A DNA stretch of 64,000 bases from Kitasatospora sp044457565 (GCF_044457565.1 NZ_JBITGZ010000001.1:124001-188000); one strand, 5' to 3'. Counted from the first letter of the stretch, positions 34,731 through 44,334 are shown. Notes: generated by a model not told the origin, from the sequence alone. Translations and numbers: made by a program.

Positions 34731-35024
34731 ATGTCCTCAGATGTCGCAGTGTCAGAACAGGCGGGCGAGCAACCACCGGGCCCGCTCCCCACGGTGACCC
34801 CGGAGCGGGTACTGGCCGTGCTCGCCCTCGTCGTGCCGATCGTCGCCATGATCTGGGTCTCCTCCTACGCCAAGGCCGGCCCCGAGGTCGGCGGAGTGCC
34901 GTTCTTCTACTGGTACCAGCTGCTCTGGGTGCCGGTCTCGGCCGTCTTCACCGTCGCCGCGTACCTGCTGATCAACCGTGACGAGAAGGCCCGCCGGGCC
35001 GCGAAGGCGGGTGGGCCGCGATGA
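34731..35024 (+). CDS. DUF3311 small membrane protein, partner of the symporter
   Basis: 97 residues with two membrane spans (about 27-45 and 60-82). DUF3311 proteins are encoded directly before sodium:solute symporters of the MctP/PanF-like group, and this one overlaps the next start (ATGA). It is probably a small subunit of the transporter, similar in arrangement to the DUF485/ActP pairs. Start ATG 34731 follows CGGAG. Confidence 0.88.
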   Translation: MSSDVAVSEQAGEQPPGPLPTVTPERVLAVLALVVPIVAMIWVSSYAKAGPEVGGVPFFYWYQLLWVPVSAVFTVAAYLLINRDEKARRAAKAGGPR

Positions 35025-36637
35025 ACCACGGCGTGAACGTACCGGCCCTGACGGTCTTCGTGCTCTTCTTCGTCCTGGTCACCGTGATGGGCTTCCTCGC
35101 CTCCCGCTGGCGGCGGGCGGAGAACGCGCTGCACCTGGACGAGTGGGGCCTGGGCGGGCGCAGCTTCGGCACCTGGGTGACGTGGTTCCTGCTCGGCGGG
35201 GACCTCTACACCGCGTACACCTTCGTCGCCGTTCCCGCGGCGGTGTACGCCACCGGCGCGGCGGGCTTCTTCGCGGTGCCGTACACGATCATCGCGTACC
35301 CGCTGGTCTTCCTCTTCCTGCCGCGGCTCTGGTCGGTCTCCCGGGTGCACGGGTACGTCACCCCGGCGGACTTCGTGCGCGGGCGGTACGGCTCCAAGGC
35401 GCTGTCGCTGGTGGTCGCGCTGACCGGCATCCTGGCCACCATGCCGTACATCGCGCTCCAGCTGGTCGGCATCCAGGCGGTGCTGGACGTGCTGGGGATC
35501 GGCGGCGGGGCGGACTCCAACTGGTTCGTCAAGGACCTGCCGCTGTTCCTGGCCTTCGGCGTGCTGGCCGCGTACACCTACTCCTCCGGGCTGCGGGCGC
35601 CGGCGCTGATCGCCTTCGTCAAGGACACCCTGATCTACATCGTGATCATCGTCGCGGTGATCTACATCCCGCTGCGGCTCGGCGGCTACGGGCACATCTT
35701 CGACGCGGCGGCGCAGAAGTTCAGCGCGCCCAAGTCGGCCGGGGCGCTGGTCAGCCCGGAGAGCAAGCACTGGACGTACGCCACGCTGGCGCTCGGCTCG
35801 GCGATGGCGCTGTTCATGTACCCGCACTCGGTGACGGGCGTGCTGGCCTCCAAGTCCCGCAACACCGTGCGCCGCAACATGGCGATCATGCCGGCGTACT
35901 CGCTGATGCTGGGGCTGCTGGCGCTGCTCGGCTTCATGGCGATCGCGGCCGGGGTCGGCAGCGGGGTCAAGGGGTTCAACGCGCAGCTGTCCGTGCCGCA
36001 GCTGTTCGAGGACATGTTCCCGGACTGGTTCACCGGGGTGGCGTTCGCCGCGATCGGGATCGGTGCGCTGGTACCGGCCGCGATCATGTCGATCGCGGCG
36101 GCCAACCTGTTCACCCGCAACGTCTACAAGGAGTTCATCAAGCCGGCGGCGACCCCGGCGGACGAGACCAGGGTCGCCAAGATCGCCTCGCTGCTGGTGA
36201 AGGTCGGCGCCCTGCTGTTCGTGCTCAAGATGGACAAGCAGGCGGCGATCAACCTCCAGCTGCTCGGCGGCCTGTGGATCCTGCAGACCTTCGTGTCGAT
36301 CGTCGGCGGCCTGTTCACCCGCTGGTTCCACCACTGGGCGCTGTTCGCAGGCTGGGCGGCCGGGATGATCTACGGCACCTGGCAGGCGTACGGCATCGCG
36401 AGCCCCGCCACCAAGCACTTCGGCGGCAACGCGGCCGAGATCCCCTGGATCGGCGAGATCGGCTACATCGGCCTGACCGCGTTCGTGCTGAACCTGGGTG
36501 TGTCCGTCCTGCTGACGCTGGTCCTGCGGGCCGTGAAGGCGCCGGAGAACCCGGACGAGACCCGGCCCGGCGACTACAGCGCCGAGGCGGGCGACCAGGA
36601 GCTGGAGAACGCGCCGGTGCCGGTGGCGGCGCACTGA
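35021..36637 (+). CDS. mctP: Sodium:solute symporter, monocarboxylate permease MctP-like
   Basis: 538 residues with about 13 spans, the SSF transporter fold. The first spans contain LGGRSFGTWVTWFLLGGDLYTAYTF and the Na-site region GVAFAAIGIGALVPAAIMSIAAANL. The closest named type is MctP, which takes up lactate, pyruvate, acetate or alanine. A short acidic C-terminal tail ends it. It is translationally coupled to the DUF3311 gene and followed by a strong terminator. The substrate is inferred from the family. Confidence 0.9.
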   Translation: MNHGVNVPALTVFVLFFVLVTVMGFLASRWRRAENALHLDEWGLGGRSFGTWVTWFLLGGDLYTAYTFVAVPAAVYATGAAGFFAVPYTIIAYPLVFLFLPRLWSVSRVHGYVTPADFVRGRYGSKALSLVVALTGILATMPYIALQLVGIQAVLDVLGIGGGADSNWFVKDLPLFLAFGVLAAYTYSSGLRAPALIAFVKDTLIYIVIIVAVIYIPLRLGGYGHIFDAAAQKFSAPKSAGALVSPESKHWTYATLALGSAMALFMYPHSVTGVLASKSRNTVRRNMAIMPAYSLMLGLLALLGFMAIAAGVGSGVKGFNAQLSVPQLFEDMFPDWFTGVAFAAIGIGALVPAAIMSIAAANLFTRNVYKEFIKPAATPADETRVAKIASLLVKVGALLFVLKMDKQAAINLQLLGGLWILQTFVSIVGGLFTRWFHHWALFAGWAAGMIYGTWQAYGIASPATKHFGGNAAEIPWIGEIGYIGLTAFVLNLGVSVLLTLVLRAVKAPENPDETRPGDYSAEAGDQELENAPVPVAAH

Positions 36638-36658
36638 TACGCCCTGCGCGCGCCCTGT

Positions 36659-36703
36659 GATCGCGCCGTCCTCTCCGTGAACACTGGAGGGGGCGGCGCG
36701 ATC
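36659..36703 (+). terminator. Terminator after mctP
   Basis: An 18-bp stem (36659-36676 with 36686-36703, two G-U pairs) with a 9-base loop lies 22 bases after the mctP stop. Confidence 0.82.
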
Positions 36704-36813
36704 ATATGTATGAAGCGTTCATCCAGAGAACGACCGCCGCCCGGATCGGCCAGCATCGATCATCGATCGGATCAGTCGAACGATCAGGACAGCGACGACG
36801 GGGAGAAGCGGCC

Positions 36814-37566
36814 ATGGCAGAACTCGGCACCACCCTCAACGGCCAGCACCACCGGACCGCCGCCACCCGGCTGCCGTCCCTGCTTATCGCCACCCGGCAC
36901 GGCGAGTCCACCGCCAACGTGGAGTTCCAGCTGGCCGAGGCGGCGGGCGCGCTGAGCGTGCCGATCAACTGCCGGGACGCCGACATCCCGCTCTCGCTGC
37001 ACGGCCGGCAGCAGGCGCACGCACTGGGCCGCTGGTGGGCCGGCCTGCCGGCGGCCGACCGCCCGCGCAGCGTCTGGTGCTCCCCGTACGTCCGCACCGC
37101 CGAGACGGCCCGGATCGCGCTCGCCCAGGCCGCCGGACTCGGCGCCGTACCCGTCTCGCTCCCGGTGCGCTACGACGAACGGCTGCGCGACCGCGAGCTC
37201 GGCATCCTGGAGATGCTGCCCAAGGCGGCGATCGAGGCCAAGCACCCGGAGGAGGCGGCCAGACGCCGCAAGATGGGCGAGCTGTACTACCGGCCACCCG
37301 GCGGGGAGTCCTGGTCGGATGTCGCGCTGCGGGTGCGCAGCCTGCTGCGCGACCTGTGCGCGGAGGAGGCCGGGCGCCCGGTGCTGCTGGTCGCGCACGA
37401 CTGCACGGTGCTGATGCTCCGCTACGCGCTGGAGCGGCTGACGGAGCAGCAGCTGACGGCGCTGGAGCCGGTCCGCAACTGCGCGGCCAGTGTCTGGCGG
37501 GCGGCCGACGGACGGCTGCGGAGCGAGCGGTGGAACGACGTCGGCCACCTCACGACGGGCGGCTGA
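36814..37566 (+). CDS. Histidine phosphatase family protein (phosphoglycerate mutase-like)
   Basis: 250 residues. The phosphohistidine site is ATRHGEST (His29) and the second His lies in VAHDCTVLML near 194; LSLHGRQQAHALGRWW and SPYVRTAETARIA complete the family pattern. It is probably a broad phosphatase and not a true mutase; the substrate is unknown. The ATG at 36814 was chosen because GGGGAGA lies 7 bases ahead; an upstream in-frame ATG at 36706 sits at the end of the mctP terminator region and is less likely. Confidence 0.9.
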   Translation: MAELGTTLNGQHHRTAATRLPSLLIATRHGESTANVEFQLAEAAGALSVPINCRDADIPLSLHGRQQAHALGRWWAGLPAADRPRSVWCSPYVRTAETARIALAQAAGLGAVPVSLPVRYDERLRDRELGILEMLPKAAIEAKHPEEAARRRKMGELYYRPPGGESWSDVALRVRSLLRDLCAEEAGRPVLLVAHDCTVLMLRYALERLTEQQLTALEPVRNCAASVWRAADGRLRSERWNDVGHLTTGG

Positions 37567-37668
37567 ACACGCCGCCGGCCGCGTCAGGTGTCCGGGTAGG
37601 AACGCGCCGGGTGGGGCCCACAAGGCCCGTGAGGCAAGTGAGGCCCGTGAGGCGCCCGCCGAAGTCCG

Positions 37669-38616
37669 TCAGGTGCCGGCGAAGCAGCGGCGGTAGGCCT
37701 GCGGGGTGGTACCCAGCCATCTGCCGAAGTGGTGGCGCAGGGTGGCCGCGTTGCCGAAGCCGCAGCGGGCGGCGATGACGTCGACCGGCTCGGTGGTGCC
37801 CTCCAGCAGGCGCTGGGCGAAGAGCAGCCGTTGGCCGGTGAGCCAGCGGTGCGGGGTGGTGCCGGTCTCCTGCTGGAAGCGGCGGGCGAAGGTACGCGGC
37901 GCCATGTGCACCCGGGCGGCGAGCTGCTCGACCGTCAACTCCTGGTCCAGGTGGTGGCGCATCCAGTCGAGGAGGCCGGCGAGCGAGTCCCCGCCCTCCT
38001 GCGGCAGCGGCCGGGCGACGAACTGGGCCTGCCCGCCCTCCCGGTGCGGGGCGACCACCATCCGCCGGGCGATCCCGCGGGCCACCTCGGCGCCCTGGAG
38101 CTTGCGGACGAGGTGCAGGCAGGCGTCGATGCCGGCCGCCGTGCCGGCCGAGGTGATCACCGGGTCCTCGTCCACGTAGAGCACGTCCGGCTCGACGCTG
38201 GTGAGCGGGAAGCGGCGGGCGAGTTCGGCGGCGTGCCGCCAGTGGGTGCTGGAGCGGCGCCCGTCCAGCAGACCTGCCGCGCCCAGCAGGAACGCGCCGC
38301 TGCAGATGGAGAGCACCCGGGCGCCCCGCTCGGCGGCGGCGCGAAGCGCCTCGATGATCCGCGGCGGGTACTCGTCGCGGATGTCGGTGGCGGTGGCGAT
38401 CACCAGGTCCGCCTCGGCGAGCCGCTCGGGGCCGTGCGGGACGTCGACGGTGAAGCCAGCGTGGGTGCGGTGCGGGCCCGGGGCGGCGCCGGCGATGGCG
38501 AAGTCGTAGACCGGCAGCCCCTCCTCACTGCGGTCGAGGCCGAACACCTCGCAGGCCACGCCGAGTTCGAACGGGTGGACCTCCTCCAGCACGATCGTCA
38601 CGACGTTCTTCAGCAT
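37669..38616 (-). CDS. GlxA-type AraC-family regulator with DJ-1/PfpI domain
   Basis: 315 residues. The N-terminal half (about 5-175) is a class-I glutamine amidotransferase-like/DJ-1 fold with LSICSGAFLLGAAGLL (the nucleophile-elbow Cys). The C-terminal half is an AraC helix-turn-helix pair: LTVEQLAARVHMAPRTFARRF and PVDVIAARCGFGNAATLRHHF. Such regulators are common in actinomycetes; the amidotransferase domain senses ligands. ATG 38616 has the GGTGGG ribosome site; ATG 38628 is an alternative. No metabolic gene is adjacent to suggest its target. Confidence 0.92.
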   Translation of the reverse strand: MLKNVVTIVLEEVHPFELGVACEVFGLDRSEEGLPVYDFAIAGAAPGPHRTHAGFTVDVPHGPERLAEADLVIATATDIRDEYPPRIIEALRAAAERGARVLSICSGAFLLGAAGLLDGRRSSTHWRHAAELARRFPLTSVEPDVLYVDEDPVITSAGTAAGIDACLHLVRKLQGAEVARGIARRMVVAPHREGGQAQFVARPLPQEGGDSLAGLLDWMRHHLDQELTVEQLAARVHMAPRTFARRFQQETGTTPHRWLTGQRLLFAQRLLEGTTEPVDVIAARCGFGNAATLRHHFGRWLGTTPQAYRRCFAGT

Positions 38617-38732
38617 GCCCACCAGCATGGCGCGCCGCCCGACGGACCGCCAGAGCCCCAGTGGCAGCATTTCGATGCAAGAGGGCATTCCTGCCACTCG
38701 TCCGGCCGTCGCGGCCGGACGAGAGTGGAGGC

Positions 38733-39230
38733 ATGAACTCCTCCACCATCTCCGCCTTCTCCGGCGCGCTGGGCGTGCTCGGTACCGTCGCCGGCTTCGG
38801 TCTGCTCGGTCTGCTGATCGGCCGCGACCTCTCCCGCACCCGTGGCCACGGCCGGGACAACTGGCACCGCCCGACCGGGTACCCCGCCGACCCCGACACC
38901 GCGGACCGCTTGCACCGCCACCCCGACCGGCCCGACCCCGCGGCCCTCCCCACGTCCCTCCCCGCGGCCGACCGCCTCTACGGCACCCTTCCGGCCGCCT
39001 CCGCCGGGCCGTCCGGCACACTTGGCGGATGGACATCATCATTCGCCGGGCCCGCGAGGAGGACCTCGAAGCCGCAGGTGAAGTCACCGTCGAAGCCTTC
39101 GTCGGGGACGGCCACACCGCACCGGGCGCCGCGTACATCACCCTCCTGCGCGATGCCGCCCGCCGGGCCAGGGAAGCCGAACTCCTCGTCGCGGTGGACG
39201 CGGGAGACGAATCGGTCCTCGGCTGCGTGA
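38733..39230 (+). CDS. Small putative membrane protein overlapping the GNAT gene
   Basis: A possible 165-residue protein; GTGGAGG stands just before ATG 38733. Residues 5-30 form a membrane span (ALGVLGTVAGFGLLGLLIG), then a Pro/Asp/His-rich stretch. Third positions are G/C-rich up to about 39025, which supports coding there. From 39029 the frame runs out of phase through the acetyltransferase gene, so the last 65 residues are probably an accident of a lost stop. No family recognised. Confidence 0.45.
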   Translation: MNSSTISAFSGALGVLGTVAGFGLLGLLIGRDLSRTRGHGRDNWHRPTGYPADPDTADRLHRHPDRPDPAALPTSLPAADRLYGTLPAASAGPSGTLGGWTSSFAGPARRTSKPQVKSPSKPSSGTATPHRAPRTSPSCAMPPAGPGKPNSSSRWTRETNRSSAA

Positions 39231-39523
39231 CCCTCGCCGTCGGGGGTACCGAGTGGGCCGACATAGCCCTGCCGCACGAGAGCGAGATACGGATGCTCGC
39301 GGCCGGCGCCACGGCCCGCGGCCGCGGCGTCGGCGAGGCGCTGGTCCGGGCCTCGGTCGCCCGCAGCCGCGAACTCGGCCTGACGGGGATGGCGTTCTCC
39401 ACCCGCCCGGCCATGAAGGCCGCTCACCGCATCTACGAGCGGGTGGGCTTCAGCCGGGCCCCCGAGCGGGACTGGGCCCCCCGCCCGGGGATCGACCTGC
39501 TGGTCTACGCCATGGAGCTCTGA
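39029..39523 (+). CDS. GNAT family N-acetyltransferase
   Basis: 164 residues with the acetyl-CoA loop ARGRGVGEALVRASV and the conserved GLTGMAFSTRPAMKAAHRIYERVGF. The N-terminus MDIIIRRAREEDLEAAGEVT is typical. A weak GGCGG precedes ATG 39029. Substrate unknown. It is convergent with the glycosyltransferase operon. Confidence 0.88.
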   Translation: MDIIIRRAREEDLEAAGEVTVEAFVGDGHTAPGAAYITLLRDAARRAREAELLVAVDAGDESVLGCVTLAVGGTEWADIALPHESEIRMLAAGATARGRGVGEALVRASVARSRELGLTGMAFSTRPAMKAAHRIYERVGFSRAPERDWAPRPGIDLLVYAMEL

Positions 39524-39566
39524 CCCGGGCCCGCCCGGCCGCGGCTCAGCCGCCGCCCGGCCGCCC

Positions 39567-41414
39567 TCAGCCCTTCGGCTTGGCGGGGGTGCGCTCCAGC
39601 AGGACCAGCCGCAGGTTGGGCAGCCGGTCGGTGCGGACCGTCTTGAACTGCTTCAGCTCCTTGGACACCTTGTCGGAGACGGCGCCGTACGGCCGCTTGT
39701 CCCCGGTGCCCAGCAGCAGCCAGACCCGCTGGACCTTCGCCAGGCAGGGCGCCGGCTCGAAGCACTCGATCGCACCGAAGCCCTTGGCCTCCTGCGGCGT
39801 ACGGGACATCAGGGCGTCCAGCGGGGCCGTCCTTCCCCTGAACTCGTAGGCCATCGCCCGGCGCAGCGAGGTGCCGGGCTCGAACACCATGGCGTCGCCG
39901 GGGCGCTGACCGGCGTCGATCACCCGGGCTGCGGCGCGGCTGTCCATCTCCCAGTTCAGGTCCTTCCTGACCTCGCCCTGGTCCGGCCAGGCCACCCCGA
40001 CGGCCAGCAGGAAGACCAGCAGCAGCGGAACGGGACCGACCACCCAGCGGGGCGGCGTCCGGGAGACGGTCGTCAGCGAGGCCAGGCCCGGCACCCGGCC
40101 GATCGCGGCCGCCACCAGCAGCGTCCAGGCGGGCACCGTGAAGAGCAGGTACCGGTCGAGGAACAGGTGCAGCCACGGCGCCGTCGTTGCGGTCGCGGCG
40201 ACCGGCAGCAGGGCCCAGCAGGCCAGCAGGCCCACCGGCTGGCGCAGCGACAGCAGGGCCGCGATACCGAGGACGCCGAGTACCAGCAGCACCCAGCCGA
40301 GCGACTCCGAGCCGGCGAGCTTGGACGGGAGCTCGCCGAGGTCCTTCCAGTCCTTGTGGTTCCAGCCGATCTGGTCGCTCTGGCCGGCCCCCAGCACCAC
40401 CACGGGGGCGAGCAGCAGCAGCGCGCCTGCGGTGGCCAGCGACCACCGTCCGAGCGGGGCCGGGAAGCGCAGCAGCGGGCCGGTGCGCCGGGCGGTGTGC
40501 GCGATCATCAACAGGTGTCCGGCGAGGATCGAGAGCGTCACCAGGTGGGTGAGGCCCATCGCCACGACGGTCGCCGCGTAGCCCGCCCAGGAGAGCACCA
40601 GCGGGCCGTTCCACCGCACCCGCCGGGCGCTCGCCGCGGCCACCGCGTGCCGGCGCACGGGCTCGGCCCGCTGGAGGATCCGGGTCAGTACGAGGGTGCT
40701 GACCACGGCGGCGAGGACGGCGAAGGCGTAGGGCCGGGCGTCCTGGCCGTACCAGGTGATGGCCGGGCAGATCGCGAACAGGAGGCCGGCCAGGACGCCC
40801 AGGCGGGGCGTCAGCAGCCGGCGGCCGAGCAGGGCGACGGCGGCGGCGGCACCGGTCATGGCCAGCGCGGTGGGCACCCGGAGGGCGGCCTCCGAGTCGC
40901 CGAACAGGTCGATCCAGAGGTGCATCAGCACGTAGTAGGGCGCCAGCACCAGGTCCATGTGGCCGATCAGGTCACCGAGCTGGCTCCAGCTGAGCTCGGA
41001 GGCCCACCAGGTCGCGTGCTCGTCCCGCCAGAGCTGGCGCCTGCCTATGCCGTACAGGCAGAGCACCAGGGTCAGCGCGGCCGGGGGCAGCGCGACCGCG
41101 AGGGTGGCGAGCAGGGCCCGGGTGGGCGGCTCGGGCTCGGCGGGCAGCGGGCGGACGGGCGGCGGACCGGCGAACGGCAGTGTGGTCGGCGACAGCGCGC
41201 CGGGCGGCATCCCCGTGGGCGGCATCCCGGCGGTCGGCATCGCGGGCGGCCCGGCCGGAGGCGGCGGCGGCACCGCGCCCCGGGCCCCGAGCGGCTGGGC
41301 GGGCAGCTGGAAGGCCGGCTGGACCGGAGCCTGGGCGGGCTGCTGGACGGGCTGCGGCGGCGGTCCGGGCGGCCAGGGCGCCGGCGAGTGCAGGTCGTTC
41401 GCGGAGGTCGTCAC
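39567..41414 (-). CDS. GT-C membrane glycosyltransferase, family 39-like (gene 4 of operon)
   Basis: 615 residues. A Pro/Ala-rich cytoplasmic N-terminus (about 1-95) is followed by 10-12 membrane spans and an external C-terminal region. The first outer loop has GRRQLWRDEHATWW, with the acidic DE pair that GT39/GT83 enzymes use to take a polyprenyl-linked sugar. QDARPYAF in the next loop is also typical. It moves a sugar from a lipid carrier to an acceptor outside the membrane. GTG 41414 overlaps the stop of the preceding GT-C gene (GTGA). Last gene of the four-gene unit; the product is not known. Confidence 0.88.
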   Translation of the reverse strand: MTTSANDLHSPAPWPPGPPPQPVQQPAQAPVQPAFQLPAQPLGARGAVPPPPPAGPPAMPTAGMPPTGMPPGALSPTTLPFAGPPPVRPLPAEPEPPTRALLATLAVALPPAALTLVLCLYGIGRRQLWRDEHATWWASELSWSQLGDLIGHMDLVLAPYYVLMHLWIDLFGDSEAALRVPTALAMTGAAAAVALLGRRLLTPRLGVLAGLLFAICPAITWYGQDARPYAFAVLAAVVSTLVLTRILQRAEPVRRHAVAAASARRVRWNGPLVLSWAGYAATVVAMGLTHLVTLSILAGHLLMIAHTARRTGPLLRFPAPLGRWSLATAGALLLLAPVVVLGAGQSDQIGWNHKDWKDLGELPSKLAGSESLGWVLLVLGVLGIAALLSLRQPVGLLACWALLPVAATATTAPWLHLFLDRYLLFTVPAWTLLVAAAIGRVPGLASLTTVSRTPPRWVVGPVPLLLVFLLAVGVAWPDQGEVRKDLNWEMDSRAAARVIDAGQRPGDAMVFEPGTSLRRAMAYEFRGRTAPLDALMSRTPQEAKGFGAIECFEPAPCLAKVQRVWLLLGTGDKRPYGAVSDKVSKELKQFKTVRTDRLPNLRLVLLERTPAKPKG

Positions 41415-43258
41415 TGCTTCACCCAAATCCGGTAGTGGCCGGTCCCACCCGTGGTGGTGAACGGCACGGTGCCGAGGAGGCGGTAGCGCGGGCTCTGGGC
41501 GACGGCCGCGGCGACCACCCTGTCCATGTCCGGCGTGGCGACACCGTCCAACACGATCATGTCGAACCAGCCGTCGGCGATGGCGGTGCGGTAGCCGTCC
41601 TCCGCCGAGTGCAGCGTCCCCGCCTTGTCCAGGTAGCCGATCCCGTACGTCGAGGTCCACTGGTCCTGGCGGGTGAGGTCGCGCAGGTAGTAGCTCGGCA
41701 CGTTGGAGGCCGAGGCCAGGTACCGGCCGTGGTCGTTGACGTACGGCCGCAGGGCGCCGATCAGCCGCGTGGAATCGGGCCAGGTCTCGAAGCGCCAGGC
41801 GGACTGGGAGAGCCCGAAGGACAGCATCACCACCCAGAGCAGGATGCCCAGCTGGGGGTGGCGGAAGTGCGGACCGATCAGCCGGGCCATCCCGATGCCC
41901 GCCATCGGCGCCGCGAAGAGCAGCCCGAAGCCGACGTGCTTGTAGAGCGCCACCGAGGTGTTCAGGTGCATCTGGTACGCCGGCGCCAGCGACGCCGTCC
42001 CCACCAGCAGCAGCCCGAGCAGGACCCGGCGCCGGCGGCCGGGGCCGGTCATCGAGCGCACCAGCGGCGACTCGTTCATCCGCCCGCGCATCGCGTACGC
42101 CACCGCGCCGCCGCAGGCGGTGACGAACACCAGCCCGCCGTACTCGACGCACTCGCGCAGCAGGTCCAGCGCCGGCTCGCTGCCGTGGGCGCGCGCGGTG
42201 GTGGTGGCCCGGACCCCCGCGAGGACGCTGGTGAAGCTCAGCCCCGCCCAGAGCAGCCCGCCCATCGCGCCGCCCAGCAGGACACCGCGAAGCAGCGGTT
42301 GCCGGAGCCGGTTGCGGCGCCCGGTGAGGACGGCCAGCAGGACGAGGGTGGGCAGGTAGAGCGCGGCCGCGTACTTGAGCCCGACGGCCAGCACGCCGAC
42401 CGGCGCGGCCAGCAGCACCACCGCGGCGGGCGCGCGGTCGGTGCGGACCACGATCCAGGCCGCGAGGGCCAGCAGCAGGACGGCCGGTGCGTCGTAGGTC
42501 GCGAAGAAGCCGAGCACCACGGTGGACTGGGTGACGGCGAATATCGCGGCAGCGCCCAGGGCCACCCGCTCGTTGAACAGCCGGCGGCTGAAGGCGTACA
42601 GCAGCGAGGTCGCGCCGAGCATGCAGAGCAGGCTGAAGACCCGTACCCCGAGCACGCCGAAGTGGTTCTCCAGCACGGCCGCGGCGATCGGGTAGAGCAG
42701 CGGGGAGCCGGAGAAGTAGCTGTTGTAGTCCTTGGGCAGCGGGATGTCCCACAGGAAGTGCGCCAGCTCCGCGTGCCCGGCGTACATGTAGAGCGCCTCG
42801 TCCTGGAACGCGCTGTTGGACAGCCGCAGGGACAGCGCTGCCTGGAGCCCGAGGATCAGCAGCAGCAGGGCGCGGCTGAGCCAGGCCCGGCGGCGGCCCG
42901 GGTCCAGCGTCCAGCTGGCCTCCGGGGTGGGCGCGAGGGTGTAGCCGGGGGACGTGTCCGCCGGGTCCTCGGCGGCGGGCGCCGTCCGGGCCGCGAACCA
43001 GGAGCCGCCCGGGTCGGGGTTGCGCACCGGAGCATCGATCGGGTCCGGGTCCTCGATCGGGTCCGGGTCCTCGGCCGGGTGCGGGGCCACCGCCCGGTGC
43101 GGAGCCTCGGCCTCGTCCGGCTCCCGGAACGGCCTCGGCTGTTCGGCCGGGTCCGGCTCCGGGCCGGGGAGGGTGCCGACGAGCTCGGCCGGTTCTTCCG
43201 GACGCGGCGCGGGGATACGGCCACGGCGACGGCCGCTGTGCGCGGGGGAGGAGGTCAT
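41411..43258 (-). CDS. GT-C membrane glycosyltransferase, family 39-like (gene 3 of operon)
   Basis: 615 residues. An acidic, Pro-rich cytoplasmic N-terminus of about 125 residues with repeated DPDPIEDPDPID is followed by 10-11 spans. The first outer loop carries NSAFQDEALYMYAGH (the DE pair of the GT-C fold). The C-terminal external domain (about 500-615) is larger than the membrane part needs. It is a distinct relative of the next gene, not a close copy. ATG 43258 overlaps the stop of the GH26 gene (ATGA). Confidence 0.87.
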   Translation of the reverse strand: MTSSPAHSGRRRGRIPAPRPEEPAELVGTLPGPEPDPAEQPRPFREPDEAEAPHRAVAPHPAEDPDPIEDPDPIDAPVRNPDPGGSWFAARTAPAAEDPADTSPGYTLAPTPEASWTLDPGRRRAWLSRALLLLILGLQAALSLRLSNSAFQDEALYMYAGHAELAHFLWDIPLPKDYNSYFSGSPLLYPIAAAVLENHFGVLGVRVFSLLCMLGATSLLYAFSRRLFNERVALGAAAIFAVTQSTVVLGFFATYDAPAVLLLALAAWIVVRTDRAPAAVVLLAAPVGVLAVGLKYAAALYLPTLVLLAVLTGRRNRLRQPLLRGVLLGGAMGGLLWAGLSFTSVLAGVRATTTARAHGSEPALDLLRECVEYGGLVFVTACGGAVAYAMRGRMNESPLVRSMTGPGRRRRVLLGLLLVGTASLAPAYQMHLNTSVALYKHVGFGLLFAAPMAGIGMARLIGPHFRHPQLGILLWVVMLSFGLSQSAWRFETWPDSTRLIGALRPYVNDHGRYLASASNVPSYYLRDLTRQDQWTSTYGIGYLDKAGTLHSAEDGYRTAIADGWFDMIVLDGVATPDMDRVVAAAVAQSPRYRLLGTVPFTTTGGTGHYRIWVKQ

Positions 43259-44334
43259 CAGGGGCTCTTCACATCGAAGCCGAAGCGGCTGTCGGCCGCG
43301 ATTTGCTTGAAGGCGGCCAGCGCCTGCGGGTCACTGTCGATCCGCCAGTCGGCCTCCTTCCTGATGTTGAACCAGACGAAGCCCAGACAGTCGGGGCGCG
43401 CGAGGACACCGCCGGCGAGGTTGAGGATGTCGTTGCGCTTGCGCGCGCCCGGCTCGGCGCCGGTCTCGGCGATCAGGAACGGCTTGTCGGTGAAGGCGCG
43501 GATCTGGGTCAGCGTCGGGGTGTAGAGGGTGTCGAAGGTGCCGGCCTCAAGATGCGTGTAGTACGCCACGATGCCGACCCAGTCCACGTAGTTGTCACCC
43601 GGGTAGTAGGGCTGGAGCTGCACGCCCTTGGTCGGGTTGACGCTGTTCGGACTCCACACCCAGATCACCGACGCGGCGCCGATCTCGGAGAAGAGGTCGT
43701 GGATGTGGCGGTACGCCGCCACGAACTCCTCGGCGGTGGCGTGCTTGGTGCCCCACTCGTACCAGAAGCCGTTCATCTCGTGCGCGAAGCTGATCGCCAC
43801 CGGGGCGTTGAAGTCCCGGACGGCCCAGGCGTAGCGCTTGATGTAGTCGTCGCCCTTGCCGGCCGCGATGTCGGCCAGCGTCATGGTGTACGGCTCCCAG
43901 GCGACCAGCGGGATCGCGCCGGACTCCCAGGCGTTGCGGGCGCCCTTGGTGTCGAAGTCGTCGCCCCAGCCCGAGTAGTACTCGATCAGGTTGGGCGTCT
44001 TGCCCGCCTTGGCGGTGAAGTCCGCCACCGCCGTCATCGAGTTGGGCGCGCCCTCGGCCGCGATCCCGAGGATCTTCTTCGCCGGCCGGAGCAGCGGCCG
44101 CACGTCGTACGGGCTGAAGGCGTCGGAGGTGCCCGCGGCGGCCGGCCTGGCGGCCGTGGAGGGCTTTGTGGAGGAGGAGGCCGAGGGCAGCGCCACCCCG
44201 GGGCCGATCCGCTGTTCGCCCAGCAGCGCGGCGCAGCCCGTCAGGGGCAGCACCAGCGCGACCGCCGCCAGCAGCCGGCCCACCGCGCCCGCCCGGGCCC
44301 GCCCGGGGCCGGTCCGCGGGTTCGATCGGATCAT
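43258..44334 (-). CDS. GH26-like endoglycanase lipoprotein (gene 2 of operon)
   Basis: 358 residues. Signal and lipobox PLTGC anchor it outside the membrane; a Ser/Thr/Ala linker follows. The catalytic domain has the acid/base Glu in FAHEMNGFWYEWG and a nucleophile Glu in FLIAETGAEPGARK, the GH26 arrangement (beta-mannanase, lichenase, xylanase types). The context, between a GT2 polymerase and two GT-C enzymes and coupled to both sides by ATGA overlaps, suggests that it trims or releases the polymer made by the operon, not that it digests food. Exact linkage specificity cannot be read by eye. Confidence 0.85.
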   Translation of the reverse strand: MIRSNPRTGPGRARAGAVGRLLAAVALVLPLTGCAALLGEQRIGPGVALPSASSSTKPSTAARPAAAGTSDAFSPYDVRPLLRPAKKILGIAAEGAPNSMTAVADFTAKAGKTPNLIEYYSGWGDDFDTKGARNAWESGAIPLVAWEPYTMTLADIAAGKGDDYIKRYAWAVRDFNAPVAISFAHEMNGFWYEWGTKHATAEEFVAAYRHIHDLFSEIGAASVIWVWSPNSVNPTKGVQLQPYYPGDNYVDWVGIVAYYTHLEAGTFDTLYTPTLTQIRAFTDKPFLIAETGAEPGARKRNDILNLAGGVLARPDCLGFVWFNIRKEADWRIDSDPQALAAFKQIAADSRFGFDVKSP

